64,000 nt of DNA from Cyanophora paradoxa (Eukaryota > Glaucocystophyceae > Cyanophorales > Cyanophoraceae): assembly GCA_004431415.1 (NCBI GenBank), contig QPMI01000415.1:62001-126000 (forward strand). The letters run 5' to 3'. Shown in pieces: positions 53,601-64,000 of this stretch. The position numbers were made by a program, and so were the translations under genes. A model generated the notes under the pieces. That model was given only the letters and a program-made list of their open reading frames with translations, made no database searches and had not been told where the DNA came from. The number at the start of each line of letters is the position of its first letter. Positions within the stretch are counted from its first letter, which is position 1.

Positions 53601-56600
53601 GCTCACCAACTCTCGAATATGTCGTCGAGCAGCTCTACGGGGCAGCGGGCCGAGCAGGGCCGGTCGATAACGACCTGCTTGAAGGCCGCGTCCGCAGTCG
53701 GGTCGTATCTTCAAGCCAGCGAGGAGTCAGCATGAGCAAGTTCGCAGTACAAGTACAAAGAAGAAATTGAAGTACCCCGCCATGCTCTTGGAAGTGAGGC
53801 GGAAGGTGCGAGTGATGGCGCGCGGCACCGGAGTCGACTGTGCAAAATTAAATCAGGTGCGGAAGAGACGGACCGGAGCCGGACCGCCAGATCTAGAGCC
53901 TTGCAGACCTGACCGAGCTCTGTAAGGTTGAAGAAGTACGTTTGTGCCGTCTTCGGCTTCGTGATGTCCGGATAGTCGACCGTGAAGGTGCGGTTGGGCA
54001 GGTTCAGCTTCGAGGGCACGGACATCTCCAGAATGACTTGCGTCGTCAGTGCCGCCTGCATCAGGAGCAGAGTTCATGATCAGCAGATCGCTCTAAAGCA
54101 GACGTGCTGATTTGTTGCCGATTGGCGGACAGCGCACCATCGCGCCTCCGTAACCGGCAGAGTTGGGCTCGATCGTTACGTTCTAATCGAGCGCGGAGTG
54201 TCGTCAGTCGATCGCGAGTTATGGAGAACTATAATTTGTAATTATCAAAGAGAGCTTACAAATGCCCCGCAGCTGAGGCGTGTGATGAGAAGGCGGAAGG
54301 GAAGTGCCGCGCCGGTGTTCTCGTTGATGTACCCGGACTGTGGAATACCTAAAAAACGATTGTACGTGTGTGTGAGTGCAATATTATAGTATATAGCTTG
54401 CAGGCCTAGGAGAGCGTATCGCGCGCCTGGAACCTGCACGGCGAAAGGAGCAGCGTACAATCCTCCAATGTAGGTCGAACCATCCTTCGATTCAGGGTCG
54501 GGCACGACGTGCTGGACAAATCAAATTAATTACATGAGCTTCACCATATCGCGAATCGACTCAAGCTAAAGCGCCGATGCGCACCTGGATCTCAAACCGG
54601 TAAACAAGCCCCGGAGACAGGCCGTTGATTGTAAGTTTCTTGGCGAGACCGTCAGCCGTCGCGACGTAATCGTAGAAAGGATTCGAGTCTGTAAATTGTC
54701 GCGTCAACGGCAGCCTCTGGGGATTAAATGGCCAAATGCAGGGCTTTTCGGGATTCGCGTACTGAAAGGGGGGTTGATCTGGGAGAGAGGGTCCGGCGGA
54801 AGCGTGTTCCCATAAGAAGTAACGCAACCAAATCTGGCGTGACGGTACGGAACGCGATGAGTCCCCGCCTTGCATGGAATCGTGAAATCCGTCCGATTGC
54901 GCGCCGGAGTCACGAGGGCCTGCATGCGTGCGCAGGGGCAAAGGTTGGCGCGTGCTCGCTGCAGTGACAAGGTTCTCGACTCAAAAATACCTGGTCGAAC
55001 ACGGAGTCCGGAATGGAAGCATCCCACGCAAGCTCTACCTCGAACGTTCTCCCGTCCCGCGCGGGCAGCATTCTTACGAAGCGCACGTTCACCGGGGCGG
55101 CCGCTGGCGGCGCTGCAGTCGCGAAATTCGAATCCCTTATCGTTTCCGCCAAAATCTAAATATCTCAAGTATCTGAAATATTAATGCTCACCGCTCGTGG
55201 CGACGCGGAACGGATCCGTCTTCGAAACGGTGTTGTCAGACGCGATGGACTCCACATAGATGTCGTACTCTAAAAGCAACTGCAGGTCAAATCCCGAGAG
55301 GCGAGAGCGCGCGATTAGAAGGCGCGCCGGTGGAAGACTGCAGATTCTTGATCACTGCGACGAAGTCGGTTCGGAACCTGCGCTCATGCGGAGGCAGAGG
55401 CCTAGGCTTCAGCTTTCTGCAGCTGCAGGGCTCACAAATTACATGGACTGCCGCGCACGTGATCTGCCGCGTGTCGCCCGCCACGATGAAGCCTCCCTGT
55501 GCGTTCTTGTACTTGTCGAACATGTCTTGACCCATAAGCCTGCGCGTGCAAACATCTTCAGCCATTGACACGCGTACGGGGCCCGAACCTTAAGGGGCGA
55601 CACGCCTGCACTGGGCCGAGCCGGCTGTCTCGTTGAAGACCATCACGAGGCCGTCCTGGGCTCTGCACGCGTTCGGATCCAGCTTGCGCTTGCCCGTCGT
55701 CGCGAAACCGCTGTATCCCCTGCTCAGGTCCTCCGAGGAGTCGAAAGTCGCGAGCGACATCACGAGCGGCGACGAAGGCACGAAGACCTGGCCACGACGT
55801 TTCAGCTCAGGTGGAATTTTCAGGTTGTGCGCGCCACAGGCTGGCTGACCGAGCCGAGAGGTGTGTCCTTCTCGGGGTCTGCGTCCTTGGCGTAATGCCT
55901 GATCTGTCCAAGCGCACATGCATCAGCGCTCGACATATGTATGCATATTGTTAGGCCAACCCTGAAGGCCACTACGTCGTCCTTGATCTGGCGCGAGCTT
56001 GAGTAGCCCCAGCCAATAATCTGAGAGCACGCGCAGCTAGAGGTCAGAGCGTGCCTAGGATCCAGAGGGGCGCCACCAGCCGCGTAGCAAACCAGGCTCG
56101 TGTGCGAGCTGCGATAAGAGGATCAACGTAAAGCGATGTCACTCAGGAGTTAGCCGCGTACACGTTGCGCACGTGCTAAGAACATTGGGCGCAAATTTGG
56201 GAGGCTTTTGTAGGACTTGGCCATCTTCACCAGTCTGCGCTTCATCTGATAGAAAGATCGTCAATTGCAGTAGGATACGTGTATACATTCATATACATGA
56301 TCCTCCAGCACAGCGATCGCCAATGTCGCGTTTGAGCACCTGGACACTGCCGGGAGAATAATCAATAACAAACGGGGGGCGAAGCAGATATAAATCGTAG
56401 CTGCGCGCGCGCCTGTGATGAGTAGATGTCTATGTGTGCGAATGGATTGCCGTTGTCTTCGTCCCACTCGTATCGAGCGAGGACGTATTTGACAAGCGCA
56501 GCGCCTCCACTCTGGACTGCAAAACATCGGCTAGTTCATCCCGCAGGTTCGAATTCAGCGTCTTACAGTCTATCTCCGCAAGAGCCTCGAAGCCCGGCAC

Positions 56601-59600
56601 GAGCCCAATCCAGACCGCAAAATTGCCAGCGCAGCCTGAGTCAGGGGCTCATGATCAGGCCTTGCGTCGATTATGACCGATATCGATGTATACGGCTCGG
56701 CACCAGTTTCGATTCCCGAGTAATCGTACAGGACTGCGCCCTATGGCTTCAGCAAGCAAATACAACGTCCCAGCGGTGGGCTCTTGATTATGTTTTCTGC
56801 CGCCTACCTCCGACCTTGAACTGGAGCTCCGCCGTCACTTCCAAGAACTAAAACGGCGGCTTCGATTATAATATGCTTTGGATGTTTGAAACCGCAAGCT
56901 TCGCATGCACCTTGATCACGTAGAGTCCGATGGCTGCAGAAGCGTAGGTTGTCTCAGTACTAGTGCAAGTGGCCGTTCTTCTATGTATCGCGAGCGCTAG
57001 CTATGGTCGCAATGCATTGCACCAATGTTAAGCTCAGGCTTGAAGATAAGGGTAAGTTGGAAGTAGAAGTCTTCCTGAAACGCAATATTAATGCGTTCAA
57101 CGCGATGTGGTTCACACCCGGAAACTCTGATCGGCGCACGGGCGGTTTGATGTCCACAAACTGGTGCACCGCGAATTAAAAACGCGTCTGATTCGAAGCT
57201 GAAGAAAAGACACGCGTGACGTCGGCGGACCTTGATCGACGGTTTCTGAAAAATTTGAAGCAAACGATAGACGGCAAAATTAGAACAGATAAATCAGAAG
57301 CTCGGAACGAACAGGCATGTAATACAATAGGCTTGTAATCACCTCTCCATCCATCCAACTGCAATGTAAACCGCCCACACAAATCAGCGTCGAACTTTGT
57401 CCGACAGTGTGCATATGCGTAAATTCACGAACTCGACAAGAGGACCGATGACTCCATTCTCCACTTTGATGCCCGCCTCCACTCCAAAATTCATCCTTCC
57501 GCCGATCTCTTGCTGATGCGGGCTTCAAAGGCTTTATGAAAGTTGAAAGAGCTTGAAAGACGCACTTTCCATTTGAGATTCAAGTCGCCGAAGATACCGA
57601 GGGCCAGTCGAAGGGACACCAGCTGAAACGCGCGGGGAACTCGAACCGCGGCGATCGGATCTGAAGCGCATTCGCAGCACTCACTAGGAGCACTCGGACG
57701 ACCGCAATGAAAAAAGAAAGGTCGACTTCGTATTCGTAAAACTCTTTGAAGCCCCCCAAAGTTCCCTGGCTGCGAGAGGACATGGGGCGAGCGGACATTA
57801 TCAGTAGCTCGAGGATGCAAGCTTCAGACATCAGAATTTATCGATGGCGAGCGTACATCCAAAGGTCGAGATCCATGACAGCGGCCGCCCTTGCGCCAGC
57901 GTATTCTGTGCCAACATCAGAGCGGCCGTTCAGATGAAAAGAAGCCTTTTGAAAGCCACGAACTTGTTATACTTAACCACAAAAGATTGTAGTTCTTGAC
58001 GGTGACCTGCGGGACAGCTATGTCAGCTAAAGCTGCGCAGCGACAGCTTGAGGTACGTATACCTTGAACTTAAGCCCGGCGCCAATCCAAAAGTAGACAT
58101 CTTTTGGATCCACGATAATGTTCGCAAATCCGGAAAACTGCGTTGGACCGGATGAGCACCATCATTAAGGCAGGATCGCGCTCTCTCTAGAAATACGTAT
58201 ATATACATATAACTATAGCTACCTCATATCCTGCTCGCTCGAATTCTTCGGCCTTGTCACCAGGTATGTTCAACGATTTTGCATCAAACTCTTCCACGCC
58301 GAAATTAAACAGTTTAGGAGGGGATTGAAACGAAGAAAGACCTGAAATAAGCTGCATACCGATCTTGATCGCAGGCCAATCCATAAGCTGCACCCCCTTT
58401 TGTTCTGCACATCGTTAGAACCACGGCAGTCGCAATTCAATCCAAATTTAATTCAAAATCCCACAGTGATTATAATGTACCATTGTAATTGAAAGACACG
58501 CCCCACGTCGGCTTTTTGAGCACTACATTGCTGAGCAGCAGTCAGATTTCTTGGAAATTTCGATCCGTGCTGCTGGCCATGGTCGGGAAGGCAGAGAGCA
58601 CCAATCACCGAGAAGGCACTGCGAATACGGAATCGGCGTAGAAGGACAGCAACTATTAAGTTGCTCACGTTTGCAGCGTCGGCAAGCAGATCCACCGTAT
58701 CAAGCACTGCAGGAGCGGTTCGATTCCTCCTGCATTCGGACGGGTTTGCGCATGCATATGTGCACCTTCATTGATTTTTGCCTTCGCGTAATCGATCGCT
58801 GTATCAAAACCGTCTGTTTGTTGCCTCATCAAAGAGATTATAGTGTCCGTACGAATGCGGCAAAATACCAGCGATTTTATTGCAAGCCGTGTTGACCGGG
58901 TCCGCGATGAAGCTCAGCGCTCCACCTGTACAAAACAAAACTCAGCGGAAGAGAGCGCCCATGGCCAGATATCGTCAAGCACGCGCACCAGTGAGCTTGT
59001 TTAGACCGTTGAGAAGCATTGCGGGTGCAGTCACGACCGCTGGCAGAAGCTTTAAACTTCACGTTTTCGGGGCGAGCACAATGTAGCGAGAGATAGTACC
59101 TCGGATGACCGTCCTGTGATCAATCGGAAAAATGAAATGATCATGCCTGCCGCGCACGTTTGGACGAAAGCGCATGCGCACTTTGCAATGTTGGCCACAG
59201 TGTCGACCACGTCTCTTACAACTTTTGTGACTGCTTTCACGACCGTCGTAACCGCCTGTGCATTAATATTGTTAGCGCAGCTGCAGAATGCAAGAGATCG
59301 CGCGCAGGAAAAAGCAGGCGCTGATCGCGCACAGAGACGACGGCTTTCCCGACACTGACAATGGCATTTCCGATAGACTCAACTGCGCAAGAGCAAGAGG
59401 GTCAGTCACAGCCTTCAGAAACTGAAGCGAAAGCCCATGAAACTGCCGACATATGCCGTGTAGGAACAGGGGCCGTCGTCTCTGACGCTCCTCGCGGTTC
59501 ACTCCCGAGTCTGGGCGCGTTTCCCTCTCCATGATTTCCCGCATGGCGTCAACACCACGCGGCACCACGCGCGGCTTGTATTTCGTGTTCGTCGCGTTGC

Positions 59601-61573
59601 GCTCCGCAGCCATGCGATCGCGAGGCGCCTCCATGCTGCGCGCCCGCTTGCGCTGCGGCGGCTCGAAATCGTGTCCAGCAGAGCTCTTTCCCCTCCTCTT
59701 GTAGACTTCCTCGGTGATCCGCTTCTCCATGCTGCGGCTGATCAAAACCACAAAGACACACTCGCCGCTGCTGGAAGGCAGGCACCGCTTAGCGTGGGAG
59801 ATATCCTCCTCGTGATATTCCAGATCGAGGTCCTGTTTGTTTTAAGTTTGTGTTTTACGTATACGCACAGCCGCAGCTTGGGCTCCGCCAACCTTGAATA
59901 CATCCTGCAGCGCGAACAGGCCTAAGTGTGAGTCAAAGAGGGATGAGTCAAGGCCCAAGTCACCTGGAGGCCAGCGGACTCTGTCCGCAGCTCGACACAG
60001 GTACCCTTCTGTGAGCCAGACTTCCCGGTCTCGTCGTGATCTTCGTCATGTACGAACTCCCAATCCACGCTGGCGACGGCCGGCACTTCGCACTCGTGCA
60101 CGTGGACCTGCGCGGACCGAGCCGGACGTCGACGTCAGCGTATCGATGTTTCTTCAACGGCTCAACCGACAATCGCGGCCAATTTTAAATTTAATCCAGA
60201 AAAGCGGAGAGATAGTTCTGAGGTGGCTTAGGTGTGGCGGTAGAGTTAAGAATCTGCCCTGTCGGGCAAGGCTTGCTCTCTCTCCGTGCAAGTGCAAGTC
60301 TTGCCCGACAGGGCAGAGTCAACTTTACCGTCACACCTAAACCACCTAAGGCTATCTCTCCGAAGGGCGAACCTCGATCACCCGCACGACGAATCCGGTC
60401 TGTACGTGTTGCAATATCAGATAGATTATATTTAGCAGGTTTACCAAGATCTAGAGAACTATAGCTATAGCAAGATTCGATGATCTGCACGAGCACAATT
60501 GCAAAGACGTGAGCGACGGGCCTTCAGACTAATGCCCTTCTCTGCGGCCCGCTTGTCGCTCTTGAACGACGAGGGGCCCAGCTTCGGATCTCGCTGAGAG
60601 CTGCGCATGCAGGATGTGTGGCCCACGCTCAGCGCACGCGTTCACGTTCTCCATATACAAAGGAAAACGCGATCGACTGCGACATTTAGCGAGCTCACCA
60701 ATTCCAGTGCCTATCGCCGACCACGATGACACCCTTGCGGAATTTTTGCGCGTGCGGGTGCTCGGAGTCCACAGCTGCAGTGTGACTCTCTCTGCTTAGC
60801 ACAAGAGAAAGGGACTCCGGCACGTGCCCGCAGTGTAGAGCAACGACTGTCGGCTCCTGCATTTGCAACGGAAATTTCAGACGTTCGATTTCGGAGACAT
60901 ACTCGAATATGCGAATCTCAGACCTCATCGACGTTCACAACGGTGGCCTGGTCAAAAGAGATGCGTCGATGGTCAAGCTAGAGAAGAGGAGAACATATCG
61001 CGAGAGCCTTACCGCCTGAACCGCGGTAAATTTTAGGTGGTTTCGCTTGCCTGACCCCTTGACCATTCGGAACTGCGGCGCAAAATATGCATTTGGGTAC
61101 AGCTGCCAGCAGCAACTCCAATTCGAACTTTCTGAAGTCGCTGTTCCGAGCGAGAGGCGGACCTCTTCGTGTTCGAAGTGAGTGAAGCCGGTCTCCGGGT
61201 CGTAGCGGCCTTGCGCGTCAGCGCCGAGCTCGGCGCTGCCAACGCGCCCGCGGGCCTCCAGAGGGCGCTTGAGGAATGGGCGAGGCGAGCGATGCGCGAC
61301 CGTTCTCCAATCTGGCGGCTGGATCGGCGGGCTTCGCAAAAATGTATACAGAAATTAAAGCTTCCAATAGACTGCACCATGATGCACATGTTGATGCCCG
61401 TGGCCGAGCGTGCTCGAGCTCGATCGCGGTGCCGCGGCCTCACACGACCAGAGAGGCACGCAGAACAAGAACGCGGCGAGTCCGATAGCCAACACGACGG
61501 CCGGCTCCAACCTCCTGTCACATGCTACGCGGATGCGTCCACTCTGCGCTCGACAGCACGCGTCAACTCGCAT
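47630..61573 (-). CDS. Large multi-exon secreted/membrane protein with FN3-like and beta-helix-like segments
   Basis: Many short exons on the minus strand look like parts of one or a few large extracellular proteins. Near 61520 an exon has a signal-like helix (VVLAIGLAAFLFCVPLWSCE). Around 61200-61020 an exon reads GRYDPETGFTHFEHEEVRLS. Between 55150 and 54560, VRFVRMLPARDGRTFEVELA and LTINGLSPGLVYRFEIQVRI fit a fibronectin-III fold. From about 51700 to 48990, repeated strands such as GGALAIHAATEPVTIRLGVF, GGAVFVKDATATLDAVIFSR and GGGIFAVDSVSFVGGESLLY fit Chlamydia-Pmp or pectin-lyase-like beta-helix coils. The 3' exon ends with a transmembrane helix (GLGAAVLCALLAFLF) and FARRQ at stop 47630. 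It is probably a surface adhesin or wall protein. Exon limits and whether it is one gene are not established. Confidence 0.4.
60206..60361. repeat. Fold-back (hairpin) element, ~156 bp
   Basis: GGAGAGATAG...CTATCTCTCC ends pair, and arms of ~65 bp are complementary through CTGCCCTGTCGGGCAAG / CTTGCCCGACAGGGCAG. The loop is short (about 60275-60290). It is a likely MITE or stable RNA hairpin inside an intron of the large minus-strand gene. No clear target duplication. Confidence 0.7.
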
Positions 61574-61899
61574 TAGACCTATGTATATACATAGCTATAG
61601 CTGCGTATACGTATACGATTCACCACGCCAGCTCATTAACATGCATGAACGTAAGCGACGAACCGTTTGCGCGTGCCTTGCATGCGCAGTACTAGTTCTC
61701 ATGATCGTATTATCCGGTTATGTGCGAGATATAAGCCGCTGAGCTGCAGGCTGTTTTCACGAGAAATTGGTGCGCGCCGTAGTACTAGACCTATATGCGT
61801 AGTGGCGCTAGTACACGTACGAACTAATGTTAATGCCGCGGCCGCTTCTGAGTACGTACTGTCAGCCTGGCGCCGGCAGGCGATACTATGATAGCTACT

Positions 61900-62154
61900 A
61901 GGCTAGTAGGCTAGCGCTATAGCCAGAGCTAGCGGGGCCCGGGCCCGGGCCGATGCACGCGGCTCTCAGTGCCACGGACCACGGTGACTAAGCTCAAACT
62001 TGGTAAAGTGAAAGTCAGCTGCGCACGCACTGGCAATGATCATCATGGCACACGCATGTGGGACCCGGGAACATGTGTGCCGCACGTGCGCTCAAACGCC
62101 GCTCACTGAGTCAGAGTCACTGAGCCGATTCTCAGAGACTTAGACTTTACCGTG
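61900..62154. other. GC-rich non-coding spacer
   Basis: Runs upstream of the large minus-strand gene. Contains a GGGCCCGGGCCCGGGCC palindrome at about 61936 and no supported gene. Confidence 0.4.
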
Positions 62155-62400
62155 CCACGGTGTAACACTTAAGTAATGCGCGCATTTAAGTAATGCGGTC
62201 CCAAATTAACTGTAGTAATGCGCTTTCCGCTGGCAAAACGCATTAATTTGGGGCCGCATTAATATCCAAACGCTCGGAAACTGCTGTATGTGCCCCCCTA
62301 TCGCAACCAATTGCAAAAAGCTGCAAATCGCATTAATTCGGTGCCGCATTAATAGCCATTATACTATGATTATAGGGGGTCCGGGTCCAGAAACGCATTA
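62155..62400. repeat. Palindromic GCATTAAT repeat, copy 1
   Basis: Starts ACGGTGTAACACTTAAGTAA and holds inverted pairs of GCATTAAT / ATTAATGC around GGGGCCGC. It also contains GCTGGCAAAACGCATTAATT, shared with copy 2. Confidence 0.7.
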
Positions 62401-62457
62401 ATTACTGGCACATCATGGCATGTAGCGTCCCTGCGGCGAGCCTCGGAGAATCGGAGA

Positions 62458-62723
62458 CTACCGTAGAACACTTAAGTGAGTAATGTGCACACTTCATTAA
62501 TGCGCCCCCTAATTAATGCGTTTTCTGCTGGCAAAACGCATTAATTCGGGGGCGCATTAATATCGAAACGCTAAGAAAACTGCGGTAAGTACCCCCCTAA
62601 CCCAGGCAGAAAGCTCCAAAACGCATTTATTTGGGGGCGCATTATTTCCCAAGTGAGGGGTCCGGGACCCCGGGTCCAAGAACGCATTAATATCGGGCGC
62701 ATTAATTAAGTGTTTTACGGTAG
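62458..62723. repeat. Palindromic GCATTAAT repeat, copy 2
   Basis: About 266 bp bounded by inverted ends (CTACCGTAGAACACTTAAG and TTAAGTGTTTTACGGTAG). Same interior as copy 1, including TTCTGCTGGCAAAACGCATT and GGTCCGGG. It fits a MITE; the copies differ by many substitutions and are therefore old. Confidence 0.7.
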
Positions 62724-62924
62724 CGCTACCGGTACACGCCGTATGCGCAGGCTCCCGGTACTGGCTGGCACTAGGCCTGGCTCAGGCCCTGAGTCTGGGG
62801 CCTGAGGGCCTGGCCATCTGCCAATGGCCATGGGCCGCCAGGCGCAGGCTGACTCAGTTAGGCTGGCACAGCCGGCGCCTGGCGCCGGCAGGTTGCTGAT
62901 GAGCCTAGTTACCAGTACCGTGTA

Positions 62925-63100
62925 ATACTTAATTACCGCGCTGACATAACTACTGCGCTACCATATTACTGCGCTCAAAAATTTTAGAACGCAGTAATAT
63001 TTGGTAGCGCAGTATTACCCCCTTTCCTAACAAATAACATGTTTTCGAATTCTGAGGTCGACGGAACGCAGTAATTTGATAGCGCAGTAAAGCGCCTACC
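62925..63100. repeat. Diverged palindromic repeat, copy 3
   Basis: Begins CCGTGTAATACTTAATTACC and uses CGCAGTAAT in place of CGCATTAAT in the same inverted arrangement around GGTAGCGCAGTA. It is a related but more distant family member. Confidence 0.5.
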
Positions 63101-64000
63101 CGCGCAGAAAAGTTTGCTCCTCGTCGTTCTAGTGTGACTAGTACTTCTGCGTCGACGTCCTTGAGCTCTTATACTCCTTCTCCTGTGCTCGTTCTAGATC
63201 TCCTTATCCGATGATCTTTTGCGTTCTTCTAGATCTGATCGTGTCCCTTCTCGTGATCATTCGCCCCACGTGCACCGTAGTCTCTCAAAAGAAAAGTTTT
63301 AAGAGTTTTTAAAACGCGTTAATTTGGTACCGCGGTATTTTGCTCAGAGGAGGGCCATTTTTGAAACCGCGTGTGGGTACGCCCACCGTAGATTTTAAAA
63401 AAAAAAAGGTCCGGCCTACGGTATACAGTAGCATTAATATTACTTGAATGCATCATCATTATCAACGGTGGAGAATGCGCACTGCGGCAGAGCCTCGGAG
63501 CTTTGAATCATGATCATGATACCAGGTAAGCCTCGGAGGCTCAGCCGGCTCAGCCCGGCTGGCGGCGGCGTGGCACTGGCACTGCGGCAGATGGCGGCGT
63601 AAGGCACTGCGGCAGCTGGCGGCGTGGCACCCGGCCCGGCCATAACAAATCGGAAAGCCTTGGAGCCTCCGAGGCTCGAGCCTCGGAGCTCAGCGGCTAG
63701 CGCTCAGCCTGGATTCCTGGAACTTCGGAAGAGCGAACCGCCAAAAAAGTCGGAAAGCCGCCGATCGATAATAATGATTCGATATATCCCATCATCCTTG
63801 AAGCCTCCGAAGCTCGACTCGGCGAGCTCAGTCTGGAAGAGCGAACCGCCAAAAACAATATTGAAATCTGTCACGAATTTCCGACTATATAGACTATATA
63901 GACCATTGCTAGTAGCCAAAGACTCTTTAGACAGTGAATTGTAGGATTGCTCTTTTAGCCGATGATAAATTGCCGGACCGTAATACACAATATTACCATA
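63101..64000. other. Non-coding right edge
   Basis: No gene supported. Contains pyrimidine-rich TAGATCT motifs (63180-63245), an A11 run at 63399-63409 and direct repeats of a GCCTCGGAGCT / GGAAGAGCGAACCGCCAAAA unit (63720 and 63835). It also has a TATAGACTATATAGACC repeat at 63885. Confidence 0.4.

Overview
The window looks like genomic DNA of a GC-rich, intron-bearing single-celled eukaryote, probably an alga or other protist. The evidence is spliced GC-rich genes with pyrimidine-rich introns, an Eyes-absent-type phosphatase with an RS domain, and large secreted or membrane glycoproteins. I cannot name the species. An AT-rich integrated DNA virus or transposon of 28.7 kb (18466-47200) sits in the middle. 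No rRNA, tRNA or CRISPR array was recognised.

Left host part (1-18465). There is a probable minus-strand gene fragment and a small doubtful gene. A plus-strand gene or gene pair (2350-8303) encodes a CTD-interacting (CID) domain, Pro-rich repeats, an RS domain and an EYA-type HAD phosphatase. After it comes a ~4.3-kb tandem duplication, each copy carrying a secreted single-pass membrane glycoprotein gene on the minus strand. The last host exon is interrupted by the element.

The element (18466-47200) is a Polinton/Maverick-class provirus. It has 6-bp target duplications (TCAAGA), terminal inverted repeats of about 881 bp, a DD(35)E integrase, a protein-primed-type family B DNA polymerase, a double-jelly-roll major capsid protein candidate, two penton-like proteins and an FtsK/HerA-type packaging ATPase. 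Less usual cargo includes a primase-helicase (AEP plus SF3) in addition to PolB, a bacterial-type S-adenosylmethionine decarboxylase, a patatin phospholipase followed in frame by a discoidin domain, a giant receptor-binding fibre with HxH repeats, a LamG-like domain and a Peptidase_S74 chaperone, and a RING protein. The minus-strand block at 19.5-28.3 kb carries fibre and accessory genes. The centre (29.9-37.3 kb) carries the capsid and packaging genes. The block at 37.8-45.7 kb carries replication and integration genes. A palindromic iteron cluster occurs in both TIRs and once at 37.63 kb between modules.

State of the element. The ATPase is split by a 1.8-kb GC-rich insertion with an 8-bp duplication. 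PolB and two other reading frames have in-frame TAA/TAG codons. Several genes carry frameshifts; five are explained by one missing base in a short homopolymer, which may be sequencing error rather than decay. No maturation protease was recognised.

Right host part (47201-64000). The remainder of the interrupted host gene comes first. A very large multi-exon minus-strand gene (47630 to about 61573) then encodes a secreted or membrane protein with fibronectin-III-like and beta-helix-like segments. The window ends in a repeat-rich non-coding tract with related palindromic repeats.
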